Shown here piece after piece: positions 53,127 through 64,000 of a stretch of DNA of 64,000 bases; position 1 is the stretch's first letter, and every line of letters begins with the position of its first letter. Position numbers and translations under genes: made by a program. The notes beneath the pieces are model-generated. The model was not told the origin of the DNA, did not search any database, and saw nothing but the letters and a program-made list of their open reading frames with translations. The stretch is from Deinococcus arboris (GTDB lineage Bacteria > Deinococcota > Deinococci > Deinococcales > Deinococcaceae), in NCBI RefSeq assembly GCF_009755355.1, contig NZ_WQLB01000020.1, forward strand, positions 1 to 64,000. The letters are read 5' to 3'.

Positions 53127-54662
53127 TCAGGCTAGCGCGCCTGGGGCCGGGGTTTTGCCGGAAGCAGGGCGCACCAGCACCCAGCCGGCCACGCCGCCCA
53201 GCACGCTCAGGGCCGCCCCCACCAGCGCCAGGGTGCGGAAGGCGTCAGCAAAGGCGGCGTCAGTGGCGGCTTGGGCGCGGGCTGGGGCGCCGGCCGGCAG
53301 GCGCACTTCGGTCAGGCGGGTAGCCTGGGCCTGAACAGCGCGCTGCACCGGAACGCTGGCCCCCACAGCCTCCAGCTGTGGCCCCAGCGCCGCGCGGTAA
53401 CTGCCCACCAGCAGCAGCCCCAGCGCCGCCACGGCCAGCAGTGACGCCGCGCGCGCCACCGCGTTGTTCACGCCGCTGGCCACCCCACTTTGCTCGCGGG
53501 GCACGCTGCCCATCACCGCGCTGGACAGCGGCGCCACCGTGAGGGCCATGCCGAGCCCCAGCACGGCCGCGCCGGGCAGGATGGCCGCCCACGACGCGCC
53601 CAGCCCCAGCCCCAGGAGGGCCAGCCCGCTGCCCGCCAACACTGGCCCCAACGTGAGCAGCAGGCGCGGGCCGTGGCGGTCGGCCAGGGCGCCCACTGGC
53701 CCCGACAGACCTGCCAGCAGCAGCGACAGGGGCAGCAGCGCCGCGCCCGCTGCTGCGGCACTGAAGCCGCGCGCACCGATCAGCAGCATGGGCAGATACA
53801 GGCTGACGGCCCCCAGCGCGCCGTACAGCAGCAGGGTCAGGAGGTTGGTGCCCACAAAGACGCGGTTCTGAAGCAGGGCCAGCGGCAGCATGGGCCAGGG
53901 CGTACGGGCCTCCCGCCAGATAAAGGCCGCAAAGGCCAGCCCCGCCCCCACCAGCAGCCCCCAGACCAGGCCGTCCCAGCCCGTTTCACCTGCGCGGATG
54001 AGGCCCGCCGACAGCCCGCCCAGGCCAGCCGTCACTGCCAGCGCCCCCGGCCAGTCAGGCTGGGCACCGGGCGCGCGCGTTTCTGGCACCCGGCGCAGCC
54101 ACAGCAGGGTCAGAGCGGCCAGCGGCAGGTTAATAAAAAACACCCAGCGCCACGACACGTTGTCCACCAGCAGGCCGCCCACCAGCGGCCCCAGCAGCGT
54201 CGTGACAGAACTGGCCGCGCTCCAGAGGCCCACGCCCCGGCCCCGGCTGGCCTCACTGAACACGGCGCCAATCATGGCCAGGCTGCCCGGCACCAGCAGC
54301 GCCGCGCCCACACCCTGCGCGGCGCGGGCGGCAATTAGCGCGCCCAGGGTGGGGGCCAGCCCACAGGCCAGCGAGGCCAGCGCGAAGATGCTCACCCCCC
54401 AGCCGTACACCCGCCGCCGTCCCAGGGCGTCGCCCAGTGCGCCGCCGGCCAGTGTGAGGGCTGCCAGCAGCAGGGCGTAGGCACCCACCACCCACTGCAC
54501 GCCGCTGGCGGTGGCGTCCAGGTCGCGCTGCACCGCGTTCAGCGCCACATTGACCACCGTGCCGTCCAGAAAGGCCAGGCTTGAGCCCAGCACCGTAACC
54601 GTGAGCGTCCAGCGTTCGTCCGCCGTCAGGGGGCCAGGACGCGGTGCAGCGGAGTCAGCCAT
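53127..54662 (-). CDS. DHA2-family multidrug efflux MFS transporter
   Basis: A 511-residue transporter with 14 predicted helices, as in EmrB/QacA. Motifs are [17 protein letters not shown] (D1), [17 protein letters not shown] (motif A) and [42 protein letters not shown] (motif C). It uses the proton gradient to expel hydrophobic drugs or metabolites. TACCCT lies 5 nt before ATG, so it has its own promoter rather than reading through from the P450. Confidence 0.9.
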   Translation of the reverse strand: MADSAAPRPGPLTADERWTLTVTVLGSSLAFLDGTVVNVALNAVQRDLDATASGVQWVVGAYALLLAALTLAGGALGDALGRRRVYGWGVSIFALASLACGLAPTLGALIAARAAQGVGAALLVPGSLAMIGAVFSEASRGRGVGLWSAASSVTTLLGPLVGGLLVDNVSWRWVFFINLPLAALTLLWLRRVPETRAPGAQPDWPGALAVTAGLGGLSAGLIRAGETGWDGLVWGLLVGAGLAFAAFIWREARTPWPMLPLALLQNRVFVGTNLLTLLLYGALGAVSLYLPMLLIGARGFSAAAAGAALLPLSLLLAGLSGPVGALADRHGPRLLLTLGPVLAGSGLALLGLGLGASWAAILPGAAVLGLGMALTVAPLSSAVMGSVPREQSGVASGVNNAVARAASLLAVAALGLLLVGSYRAALGPQLEAVGASVPVQRAVQAQATRLTEVRLPAGAPARAQAATDAAFADAFRTLALVGAALSVLGGVAGWVLVRPASGKTPAPGALA

Positions 54663-54767
54663 GCTCTAGGGTAGGCGCCGCCCGCGCAGTAGTGTGCGTG
54701 ATTGCCTCCTGACTGAAAGGGGACGGCGGGGCAGGGTAGAGCCTTCAGGAGAAGGCCGCTGGCGCCT

Positions 54768-55924
54768 TCAGTTGCTAGGGGCGGGGGCCACCACCAGCGG
54801 GCCGCGAGGCCCCAGGGTTAACCCCGGTTGCGGCGTGGGGTCGCCGCGCACGGCCCGCAAGGGAGGCAGCGCTGCCAGCGTGTCCAATATCAGTGTCTGC
54901 GCCAGGTGCATCCCCAGGCACAGCCGCTCACCCCCGCCGAAGGGCAGATACGCCCAGGCGGGCGGTTTCTGCGCCCAGCGGCCGGGGTTAAAGGTTTCGG
55001 GGGCAGGCCACAGAGTCGGGTCGCGTCCCGAGAGATACGGCGAATACAGCGCCAGGGCGCCACGCGGCAACCGCACGCCGTTCCAGACCACGTCCCGGCC
55101 CAGGCGGCGGCTGCCCATCCAGCCGGGCGGGTGCAGGCGCAGGGTCTCCTTGAGGACCGCCGGGTGGTGTTCCGGGGCGTGCCACTGCGGCTGCTCGGCC
55201 AGGTGCCACAGCGCGTAGGCCAGCGCGTGCGTGGTGGTGTCGTGGGCGGCAGCCAGTGACACGCGCGTCTCCTCCAGGCCGCCCGGCAGCGGCGCCAGCA
55301 CCGACAGCAGGTCGTCGCCGCCCCCCCCGCTCAGGCGGGCGTGGGCCAGCCGCCGCACCTCGCGGTCAAAGCGCAAAAACAGGGCGGGGCGCGGCCAGGC
55401 GGGCGCTGGAAAGGGCCGGCGCAGCGGCGCCAGAAAGGCGTGCAGCAGGTCTTCAGGGAACTCGCCGCTGAAATAAGCCGCGTTCAGCAGGCGCAGCACG
55501 GCGTGGTCGGCCCAGGCCAGGGCGTCGAATTCGCCCACCGGGACCGGGGGCAGGGCCGCCCGAATCCGGTCCTGAAGCGCGGCCAGGTGCGCCCGGCCAA
55601 ACCCCGGATTCATCAAGCGCCGCCGCCCCGCGTGGCCCGGCGCGTCGCTGAGAATGACGCCGCCCGAGAGGTACGGCACCAGAACCGAAAAGCTGCCGGC
55701 GCTGCGAAAGGTGGCCAAGTCGCTCAGCAGGGCGCGGTTCCAGGTCGGGCTGAAGCCCACCACGGCCGGGAGGCCCAGCCGCAGCCGAAAGAGGTCGCCC
55801 CCCGCCGCCCGTGCACGCGCCGCGCCGTCTTCAATCAGCGTCAGCGGCGACAGCGCCCAGTCCTGCAGGTGGCCGTTGCCGGGGCGGGTAGGAGGCTCGG
55901 GGAGGGCGCCCAGGCCTCTGGGGC

Positions 55925-55937
<13 letters not shown>
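54768..55937 (-). CDS. Cytochrome P450, CYP287-like carotenoid hydroxylase, apparent ATT start
   Basis: A 389-residue P450. ExxR is KETLR (Glu264, Arg267), the I-helix proton-relay is AAHDTTTHAL, and the heme loop is FGGGERLCLG with Cys340. In D. radiodurans CYP287A1 2-hydroxylates the beta ring of deinoxanthin, and this gene sits at the end of a carotenoid operon, so the same role is inferred. No ATG, GTG or TTG exists near the N-terminus. ATT 55937 has AGGAGG exactly 7 nt before it, and a CTG at 55928 overlaps the crtD stop. I prefer ATT. Confidence 0.88.
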
Positions 55938-57361
<1,424 letters not shown>

Positions 57362-57371
57362 CCCCTGGCCC

Positions 57372-58454
57372 TCACTGCCGGTACTCCCGGCCTTTCCAGG
57401 TTACGCGGCGCTTCACGGCCCGAAGATACACGGGGACGGCCAGCAGCGGCGTGAGCGGCCCCAGCAGCCCTTCGGCCAGGTCGGCGGGGCGGCGGCGGCC
57501 GGCGATCAGGTTGACGACCAGGCGCTCCAGCACACTGGCCACCCGCAGCACCCGCGCGCCTGGCACCGGCGCCAGCCAGGGCAGGGTATGTCCGGCAACA
57601 TGCAAGGCCACGCTCAGGGTCAGCAGCACCCGTGAGTTGAGGTGAATCGGCAGGGTGTTCTTGCCAAACCCTGCGGCCGACTCTGGGTACGAGCGGTACA
57701 TCCGCACGCTGATGCAGGCCCGGCCCATCGCGGTGGACACCGGCAGGCCACTGGCCGCCAGCCGCCGGGCAAGCACCGTGTCTTCCAGCACCTCCCCCTG
57801 CACGGCGGCGTAGCCGCCCACCCGCAGCAGGGCGGCGCGGCGGTAGGCCATCACCTGCCCGTTGGCAATGGTGGCCAGCGGCTGGGGCGGGCGCAGCCGC
57901 AGCAGCGGGTAAGGAAAGTACGACAGTACGGCGGCGTCCACCAGGGGCGTCAGCAGCCGCTCGCCGGGGGTGCGGTTGTCCTGGCGCGGCTGAATGCTCA
58001 GGAGGTCCGCGCCTGAGCGGTTCAGTTCGTTCAGCAGCCCTCCCAGCGCGCCGGGATGCCAGGAGACATCCGCGTCAGTAAAAATCAGCAGGTCGCCCTG
58101 CGCGGCTCGCAGCAGTTGCTGGCAGGCCCAGGGTTTGCCGTACCACCCCAGCGGGCGGGGCTGCCCAGCGATAACCTGCGCGCCCAGCCCACGGGCGACC
58201 TCCGCCGTGCCGTCGGTACTGCGGTCATCCAGCACGATGACCTCATGGGCCCCCTGGGCCAGGACGCCGGGCAGGGTGATGGGGAGGTTGTGCGCCTCGT
58301 TGCGCGCCGGAATCAGGATAGACACGCGCGGGCCGGTGGCCGGGGTGGGCGCGGGGCGCAGCCGGGGAAAGGTGAGGGCATTGACCGTCAGCGTTAGGGC
58401 CTTGGCCGTCAGCCAGGTCAGCATGACGGTGCGGTAGAGGGCGCCCAGCTTCAC
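57372..58454 (-). CDS. GT2 glycosyltransferase, CruG/CrtQ-like
   Basis: A 360-residue membrane-associated family 2 glycosyltransferase. GT-A features: [37 protein letters not shown] (DxD), then [11 protein letters not shown] (catalytic ED) and VRMYRSYPE in the place of QxxRW. N- and C-terminal hydrophobic helices anchor it. Staphylococcal CrtQ and cyanobacterial CruG, both carotenoid glycosyltransferases, have this plan. Between crtD and cruF, a glycosyl transfer to the hydroxyl made by CruF or the P450 is the best inference. ATG overlaps the acyltransferase stop by 4 nt. Confidence 0.83.
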   Translation of the reverse strand: MKLGALYRTVMLTWLTAKALTLTVNALTFPRLRPAPTPATGPRVSILIPARNEAHNLPITLPGVLAQGAHEVIVLDDRSTDGTAEVARGLGAQVIAGQPRPLGWYGKPWACQQLLRAAQGDLLIFTDADVSWHPGALGGLLNELNRSGADLLSIQPRQDNRTPGERLLTPLVDAAVLSYFPYPLLRLRPPQPLATIANGQVMAYRRAALLRVGGYAAVQGEVLEDTVLARRLAASGLPVSTAMGRACISVRMYRSYPESAAGFGKNTLPIHLNSRVLLTLSVALHVAGHTLPWLAPVPGARVLRVASVLERLVVNLIAGRRRPADLAEGLLGPLTPLLAVPVYLRAVKRRVTWKGREYRQ

Positions 58455-59110
58455 GCCCGGTCTCCAGTGACTACAGTGAGCAGCTGCGCGGCCCAGTCCA
58501 CCCTGTCAGACCGGCTGAGGCGCCCCGGCACGGCCCGCAGGTAACCGGCCAGCGGCTGTTCGGGGTCGCTGCCCGCCAGTTCGGCGTCCAGGGCGGCCAA
58601 TTCGTGGGCGATGGCGCCCGGCAGGGCGGGTCCAGCCACCGCTGGCCCAAAGCGCAGGTACGCTTCCGGCCACTGGCCTCCGCGCAGGGTGACGCGCAGC
58701 GCCACGGGCACCAGCGGGACGCCGGCCGTCTGGGCTATCCAGGCGGCGCCGGGGGCGACCGTGCCCAGCGGGCCGGCCGGTTGCAGGGCTCCTTCTGGAA
58801 ACACCGCCAGCCATCCTGCCTGCGCGCGGCGGACTCCGGCCCGCACCTCGTCGGCCCGCAGCGCCCCCACTCGGCGCAGAAAGGGAAAGCGGCCCAGCTG
58901 CCGCGCCGTCATCAGCACTGAAAAAGGAGCGCCCGCCCACCGGGCCACCTCGCGCAGCACGTAGCCGTCCCACCACGAATGGTGGTTGGGGGCCAGCACC
59001 GCGCCGCCCGTGGGCAGGGCGCCGCGCACCCACACGCCGGCCAGGCCGCCGCGCACGCTGCGCTGAATGCTGCGCGACAGCAGCGCCGTGGCCCAGGGCT
59101 TAGCGGTCAT
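58451..59110 (-). CDS. PlsC-fold acyltransferase
   Basis: A 219-residue acyltransferase of the lysophosphatidate acyltransferase fold. Motif I is NHHSWWDG (HX4D); motif III is [10 protein letters not shown] (FPEGT/S variant). Motif II lies around [21 protein letters not shown]. Generic members acylate glycerol phosphates, but its position between a glycosyltransferase and cruF suggests it could acylate the carotenoid sugar, as CrtO of Staphylococcus does with a different fold. Overlaps cruF by 11 nt. Confidence 0.82.
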   Translation of the reverse strand: MTAKPWATALLSRSIQRSVRGGLAGVWVRGALPTGGAVLAPNHHSWWDGYVLREVARWAGAPFSVLMTARQLGRFPFLRRVGALRADEVRAGVRRAQAGWLAVFPEGALQPAGPLGTVAPGAAWIAQTAGVPLVPVALRVTLRGGQWPEAYLRFGPAVAGPALPGAIAHELAALDAELAGSDPEQPLAGYLRAVPGRLSRSDRVDWAAQLLTVVTGDRA

Positions 59111-60122
59111 GCCGCGTCACCCGCCGCGCCAGGGCCAGGCCCAGGGTCATGGCGGCCAGGGTCACGGCAGCTTCCGCGTAGCGGCCCACCAGCACCAGCC
59201 CGCCCGGCAGAAAAAAGGTCTCGATGGGATAGGCCACCCGGAAATCGGGGTCGCGTCTGGGGGCGCCGGGCAGCAGGCTCAGGCGCGGCTCGCGGCTTTC
59301 GGGGAAACTCCGCGCCCACCAGGGCAGCGCCCAGCTCCATTCCAGGGTGCGCAGGCCAAACAGGCGCGGGGCCAGGCCGGTAAAGACCCATGCCAGCCCC
59401 GACCCCACCGCCCACCAGCCCAGAAAGTTCTGCAGCGGGGCCCCGGCCCACAGCCCCAGCGGGTCGCTCCAGAGCCAGTAGCGCTGCGCGGTCATCAGTG
59501 GTTCTAACCCCACGTCCCAGAGCATCATCAGCAGGCCGGCCAGCCAGGGGCGCCCCCCAGACAGGCAGGTGGCCGTCAGCGTCAGCGCAAACCAGCCCAG
59601 CGGCACCATCAGCGGCACGCCCAGCAGGGTGGGAGCCGGGGCCGTCGCGTAAGAGTAAGCACCAAAGGGAAACCCGGTGCGGCTCCCCAGAACCTCAACC
59701 CCCAGGCCCACACTGAACGACACGGCCATCAGCAGCGTGGCGCGTACCCAGCCGGCGCGCTCCCAGACAAAGGCCAGCGCGGCCAGAAAGAGGGCCGCCG
59801 TGCTGGCCAGCCCCAGCACCGGAAAGCCGTCCGGCCATAGCGGGACCGGAATCTTGAGGGCCACGTACAGCGCCAGCAGCGCCGTCCAGGGCCGGGTGCG
59901 GCCCAGCAAGTCAGTCAGGCGCAGAGACAGGACCTCGCCAAAGCGCGGCCCTAGCGCGTCCCCCGCCAGCGCCAGTACGCCGGCCAGGGGCAGGCCGAGC
60001 GCGATGAGGGCCCAGCCAGCCGCCGGGCCGGCCAGCACCAGCAGCGCCCCTAAAAAGGCCAGCCCCAGCGCGGCCAACGCCAGGCCAAATCGCAGAAGGG
60101 TGGGGGAGAGGCGAGCGGTCAA
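59100..60122 (-). CDS. cruF: Carotenoid 1,2-hydratase CruF
   Basis: A 340-residue integral membrane protein with about nine helices. Blocks [39 protein letters not shown] and [25 protein letters not shown] are diagnostic of CruF (DUF422), which adds water across the 1',2' double bond of gamma-carotene-type chains. This makes the 1'-hydroxyl of deinoxanthin. The order cruF-nudix-crtO matches what I recall for D. radiodurans DR0091-DR0093. ATG overlaps the Nudix stop by 4 nt. Confidence 0.93.
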   Translation of the reverse strand: MTARLSPTLLRFGLALAALGLAFLGALLVLAGPAAGWALIALGLPLAGVLALAGDALGPRFGEVLSLRLTDLLGRTRPWTALLALYVALKIPVPLWPDGFPVLGLASTAALFLAALAFVWERAGWVRATLLMAVSFSVGLGVEVLGSRTGFPFGAYSYATAPAPTLLGVPLMVPLGWFALTLTATCLSGGRPWLAGLLMMLWDVGLEPLMTAQRYWLWSDPLGLWAGAPLQNFLGWWAVGSGLAWVFTGLAPRLFGLRTLEWSWALPWWARSFPESREPRLSLLPGAPRRDPDFRVAYPIETFFLPGGLVLVGRYAEAAVTLAAMTLGLALARRVTRHDR

Positions 60123-60520
60123 GGGGCCGCCCTCAGCGCTTCAAAGTAGGCCTGGGTGGCGGCGGAAATCCTATCTGGTAAGGCGGCCAGCGGCCACCAC
60201 CGCACTTCGGCCGCGTCGTCCTGCGCTTCAGGGGTGCCGTCCACAAACTGGGCGGTGAAGACATGGGTGTCCCAATCCACCACGTTGCCGTCTGGGTAGG
60301 TGTGCTGGTGAGGGAAAACGCCCAGCGGAGTGAACTTGGCGGCGGTCAGCCTGGTTTCTTCCCGTAGTTCTCGCTGGGCAGCTGTTTCAGGCGCCTCACC
60401 GCGTTGCGCTCCACCGCCGGGTATGTCCCACAGGCCATTGTCGCTCCGCCGAATGAGCAGGACTTCGCGGCCTCGCAGGACAGCCACGCCTGCTCCTACG
60501 CGGCGTTTATGCCCAGCCAC
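60119..60520 (-). CDS. Nudix hydrolase within the carotenoid operon
   Basis: A 133-residue Nudix protein. The Nudix box runs [24 protein letters not shown]; the Gly of REUxEExGU is replaced by Arg, so catalysis may be altered, though the metal-binding REXXEE acids are intact. It could hydrolyse ADP-sugars, nucleotides or diphosphates such as isoprenoid precursors; none can be selected. GTG 60520 is preceded by AGGA at 9 nt. A longer frame upstream overlaps crtO antisense and is rejected. Confidence 0.85.
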   Translation of the reverse strand: MAGHKRRVGAGVAVLRGREVLLIRRSDNGLWDIPGGGAQRGEAPETAAQRELREETRLTAAKFTPLGVFPHQHTYPDGNVVDWDTHVFTAQFVDGTPEAQDDAAEVRWWPLAALPDRISAATQAYFEALRAAP

Positions 60521-60523
60521 AAG

Positions 60524-60560
60524 CTTTTTTCCTACAACCCACAATCCACGCCCCACACCC
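60524..60560 (+). repeat. Dispersed CCCCACTTCC-type intergenic repeat, copy 6 (diverged)
   Basis: TTTTTTCCTACAACCCACAA followed by TCCACGCCCCACACC, filling the 41-base gap between crtO and the Nudix gene. It matches copy 1 in order of elements, less in sequence. Confidence 0.4.
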
Positions 60561-60561
60561 C

Positions 60562-62097
<1,536 letters not shown>

Positions 62098-62180
62098 GTG
62101 GCGTCAGTCTGGCATGGGCTGGGATGGGAAGAAGGTCAGGGAGAGGACAGAACAGCAACTGACGCGGTGGCGTGAGGGCC

Positions 62181-62792
62181 TTACGGCACAGAGAGGGTTT
62201 GCCCGTCGGTCAGGATAAGCGAGATGTCCGGTTCCTTCGAGGCACTGCCGGTCACTGTGCAGGACGCAATCTTGTCTCGGTAGGTGGTGGAGAGGCCGCT
62301 CAAGGGACAAGGACCGTCTCGCAGTTTGCCATCGGCCTGGGCCAGCACAACTTCTATCTTCACCGCGCTGGCCAGAGCCATGTCATGCGCTTGCTCCATT
62401 TTGCTGCGCGCGTCCGAGAGTGGGAGGAGGGTCGTGACTGTCAGAAGAACGACGCGCAGCGCGACATGGCCAAGGACAAGGGCTATCTTGGCGGGCTTCC
62501 CGAGGGTGCTCGGAAACTCCTTTGCCTCTTGCTGGCCATAGGTCCGTCCGAAGTGGACCATCATGGCGATGAGAGTGGCGAAGATCAGCACCTGCCCCAC
62601 AGGAGAAGCAGTGGCTTCGTTGACGAGGGCCGCCACTGCGCCCATGGCCAAGACGAAGGCGAGCCAAAACAGGTGCCAGCCCCAGAGCCCGATGAGTGTG
62701 AAGCCTGCGCCAGGCAGGAAAAAATTCAACACGTAGCCCACAGTTGAACTGGGCGGTTTTCTCAGGGTTGCAGCTTGAGCCGGTAGCGTCAC
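62181..62792 (-). CDS. Uncharacterised membrane protein with C-terminal extracytoplasmic domain
   Basis: A 203-residue protein. Residues 15-115 contain four hydrophobic segments (VGYVLNFFLPGAGFTLIGLW, FWLAFVLAMGAVAALV, VLIFATLIAMMVHFG, IALVLGHVALRVVLLTVTTLLPL), then a soluble part with two cysteines (GPCPLSGLSTTYRDKIASCTV) that could form a disulfide outside the cell; its end resembles a pilin-like assayed domain. Function unknown. Lower GC than its neighbours. Confidence 0.7.
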   Translation of the reverse strand: MTLPAQAATLRKPPSSTVGYVLNFFLPGAGFTLIGLWGWHLFWLAFVLAMGAVAALVNEATASPVGQVLIFATLIAMMVHFGRTYGQQEAKEFPSTLGKPAKIALVLGHVALRVVLLTVTTLLPLSDARSKMEQAHDMALASAVKIEVVLAQADGKLRDGPCPLSGLSTTYRDKIASCTVTGSASKEPDISLILTDGQTLSVP

Positions 62793-62863
62793 GGTCAGAG
62801 GTTAATCAAATTTCAGGGCGTCTGCTGCTCGATGTGAAGCCCCAGCGGGGGCATGATGGGACT

Positions 62864-63328
62864 ATGCCTCCATTCACTGTTCGCCGCCTGCGGCCCGGCG
62901 ATGAAGCTGCGCTGGCCCAGGTCGCCGCTGACGAGACAGATTTCACGGAAGAAGATCCCAGCCCGCCTCTGAGTGCGGAGGAAGCCCGCGCTTATCTGGC
63001 GGACCCCCACGTCTGGCACTGGCACGCCGACGATGAATACGGTCAGCCCGTCGGGTTCCTGATGGCGTATGTGCACCGGCGGCGCCACCGCTCGGGCAGT
63101 GGCCAAACAGCCTGCGACGTGATGTTCGAGGAAATCGGGGTGCGCGAAAGCTGGCGCCGCGCGGGCGTGGGGCGCGCCCTGGTGGCGGCTCTGCACCGCC
63201 AGATGCAGGCCGAGGGGCTGCGCGACGTGTGGGTGGCCGCCGATAATGAGGGTGCCCAGGCCTTTTACGCGGCCTGTGGCTACGAGGTGGACGAGTTGCA
63301 AGGTGTGATCCTGAGCCGCGAAGTCTAG
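62864..63328 (+). CDS. GNAT-family N-acetyltransferase
   Basis: A 154-residue GNAT protein. Acetyl-CoA binding motif A is EIGVRESWRRAGVGRALVAAL (Q/RxxGxG/A), followed by VWVAADNEGAQAFYAACGYEV. It resembles the AAC(3)-I branch, but a resistance role is not implied. Start: ATG 62864 follows a CATGAT box by 6 nt; the upstream in-frame start would read into an opposite-strand gene. Confidence 0.87.
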   Translation: MPPFTVRRLRPGDEAALAQVAADETDFTEEDPSPPLSAEEARAYLADPHVWHWHADDEYGQPVGFLMAYVHRRRHRSGSGQTACDVMFEEIGVRESWRRAGVGRALVAALHRQMQAEGLRDVWVAADNEGAQAFYAACGYEVDELQGVILSREV

Positions 63329-63416
63329 CCGCCCGGCCCCGGCATACGCTAGAGTGTGGGGCTGAACCGGCGCCCACCCCAGAGGGGCAGGTGGCCGGAT
63401 TGACGGAGGTGGGCTT

Positions 63417-63716
63417 ATGGCAGAACGGGATATTGACAAGCTGCTGTCGCTGACAGACAGCAAATACCGCCTTTCGGTGGTGACGGCCAAGCGCGCCCTG
63501 CAACTGCGCTCGGGGGCGCCCAGCGTGCTGCCTGTAGAGCAGCGCGTGCGGACCCGCAACCTGGTGACCCAGGCTATGCGCGAACTGGCCACGGGCAAGC
63601 TGACGGTGGGCACAAGCATGATGGACGAAGGCCGCTTTCAACAGGACTACGTGCGCCAGCGCCAGGCCCAGTTGCAGGCTCAGCTGAACGCCGAGCGCGA
63701 ACGCGAGCGCGACTAA
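63417..63716 (+). CDS. rpoZ: RNA polymerase omega subunit
   Basis: A 99-residue omega subunit. MAERDIDKLLSLTDSKYRLSVVTAKRALQL is the conserved N-terminal helix pair that clamps the beta' C-terminus; ATGKLTVG follows. The K/R-rich helical tail is like Thermus omega. GGAGGT lies 6 nt before ATG. An intrinsic terminator follows 16 nt past the stop, so it is a single-gene unit. Confidence 0.93.
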   Translation: MAERDIDKLLSLTDSKYRLSVVTAKRALQLRSGAPSVLPVEQRVRTRNLVTQAMRELATGKLTVGTSMMDEGRFQQDYVRQRQAQLQAQLNAERERERD

Positions 63717-63731
63717 ACCACGTGCCTCCTG

Positions 63732-63757
63732 GCCCCGTCTAAATGGCGGGGCTTTTT
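63732..63757 (+). terminator. Intrinsic terminator of rpoZ
   Basis: GCCCCG-TCTAAATGG-CGGGGC stem followed by TTTTT. Confidence 0.88.
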
Positions 63758-63809
63758 GATGGGCGCTCAGGCAGCTGAACCGTGACTGTCTGGCCTTGCC
63801 CTCCCCCCG

Positions 63810-63815
63810 TATTGT
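63810..63815 (+). promoter_or_regulatory. -10 box of the antiporter gene (leaderless)
   Basis: TATTGT, 7 nt before ATG 63823; the start has no ribosome site. Confidence 0.45.
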
Positions 63816-63822
63816 GTTCCCC

Positions 63823-64000
63823 ATGTTGAGTGCGTTTGCGGCCCTGCTGTGCGTCACGGCGCTGCTGGCTTTTGTCAATGAGCGCTGGGTGCGGCTGCCG
63901 ACCACCGTAGGCGTCACGTTGGCCGGGGCGCTGGCCAGCCTCGTCCTGATTGGTCTGGACAGGCTGGGCCTGCCGGGGCTGCGCGGCTGGGCCACCGAGG
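63823..64000 (+). CDS. Na+/H+ antiporter, CPA1 type (N-terminal part)
   Basis: Only 59 codons are inside the window. MLSAFAALLCVTALLAFVNERWVRLPTTVGVTLAG begins with a membrane helix followed by the LNxRxxxLPxTVG motif typical of CPA1/NhaP sodium-proton exchangers; a second helix starts at LVLIGLDRL. The rest runs past the window end. Confidence 0.8.
   Translation, partial: MLSAFAALLCVTALLAFVNERWVRLPTTVGVTLAGALASLVLIGLDRLGLPGLRGWATE

Overview
The window is a high-GC chromosomal segment that fits the genus Deinococcus. The main indicators are a carotenoid set typical of deinoxanthin producers (CrtO-type ketolase, CruF-type hydratase, CrtD-like desaturase, cytochrome P450), an omega subunit of Deinococcus-Thermus type, a bacillithiol deacetylase, a paa cluster with a Thermus-like PaaR operator, and many genes with a TANNNT -10 box only 5-7 nt before the start codon (leaderless arrangement). 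I see no IS element, prophage, rRNA or CRISPR array. This is chromosomal backbone with a few low-GC inserts.

Layout. 1-10.3 kb: CaxA antiporter (its stop falls at the window edge), aldo/keto reductase, small protein, nucleotidyltransferase, secreted repeat-like protein, a GAF-PAS-GGDEF-EAL c-di-GMP protein, two calcineurin-like phosphoesterases and a CxxC protein. 10.3-17 kb: gltB-gltD, with two strong palindromes in the leader. 17-29 kb: NTF2-like protein, rlmB-galM, small conserved genes, a beta-propeller lipoprotein, an ABC-2 exporter, two diguanylate cyclases and a Kv-beta-like aldo/keto reductase. 29-36 kb: VOC protein and the phenylacetyl-CoA epoxidase cluster paaABCD, a low-GC membrane gene and paaZ, behind a perfect PaaR-type operator. 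36-46 kb: MBL hydrolase, APH-like kinase, trmH, apgM, HAD phosphatase, a MocR regulator divergent from benE with a four-copy operator array, an orphan small transcription unit, tRNA-Thr(CGT), bshB1, an orphan ParA and a 1-Cys peroxiredoxin. 46-54 kb: acyl-ACP desaturase, a YdjC deacetylase coupled to a GPH transporter, prmC-khpB, a DUF418 membrane protein and a DHA2 exporter. 54.7-62.1 kb: seven-gene carotenoid-tailoring operon. 62-64 kb: membrane protein, GNAT, rpoZ and the start of a Na+/H+ antiporter.

The most interesting part is the carotenoid operon. It puts a CruG/CrtQ-like GT2 glycosyltransferase and a PlsC-fold acyltransferase between crtD and cruF in a translationally overlapping series that ends in a P450 with an apparent ATT start. 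This suggests a glycosylated and acylated relative of deinoxanthin. Second is a 170-nt transcription unit at 43.73-43.93 kb. It has its own consensus promoter, a short ORF ending in Trp/Phe codons, mutually exclusive hairpins and a terminator, yet it leads to no gene: it runs into a tRNA on the other strand. Other regulatory signals readable here are the PaaR operator, the GGCCAAT array between mocR and benE, and a dispersed CCCCACTTCC-type intergenic repeat.
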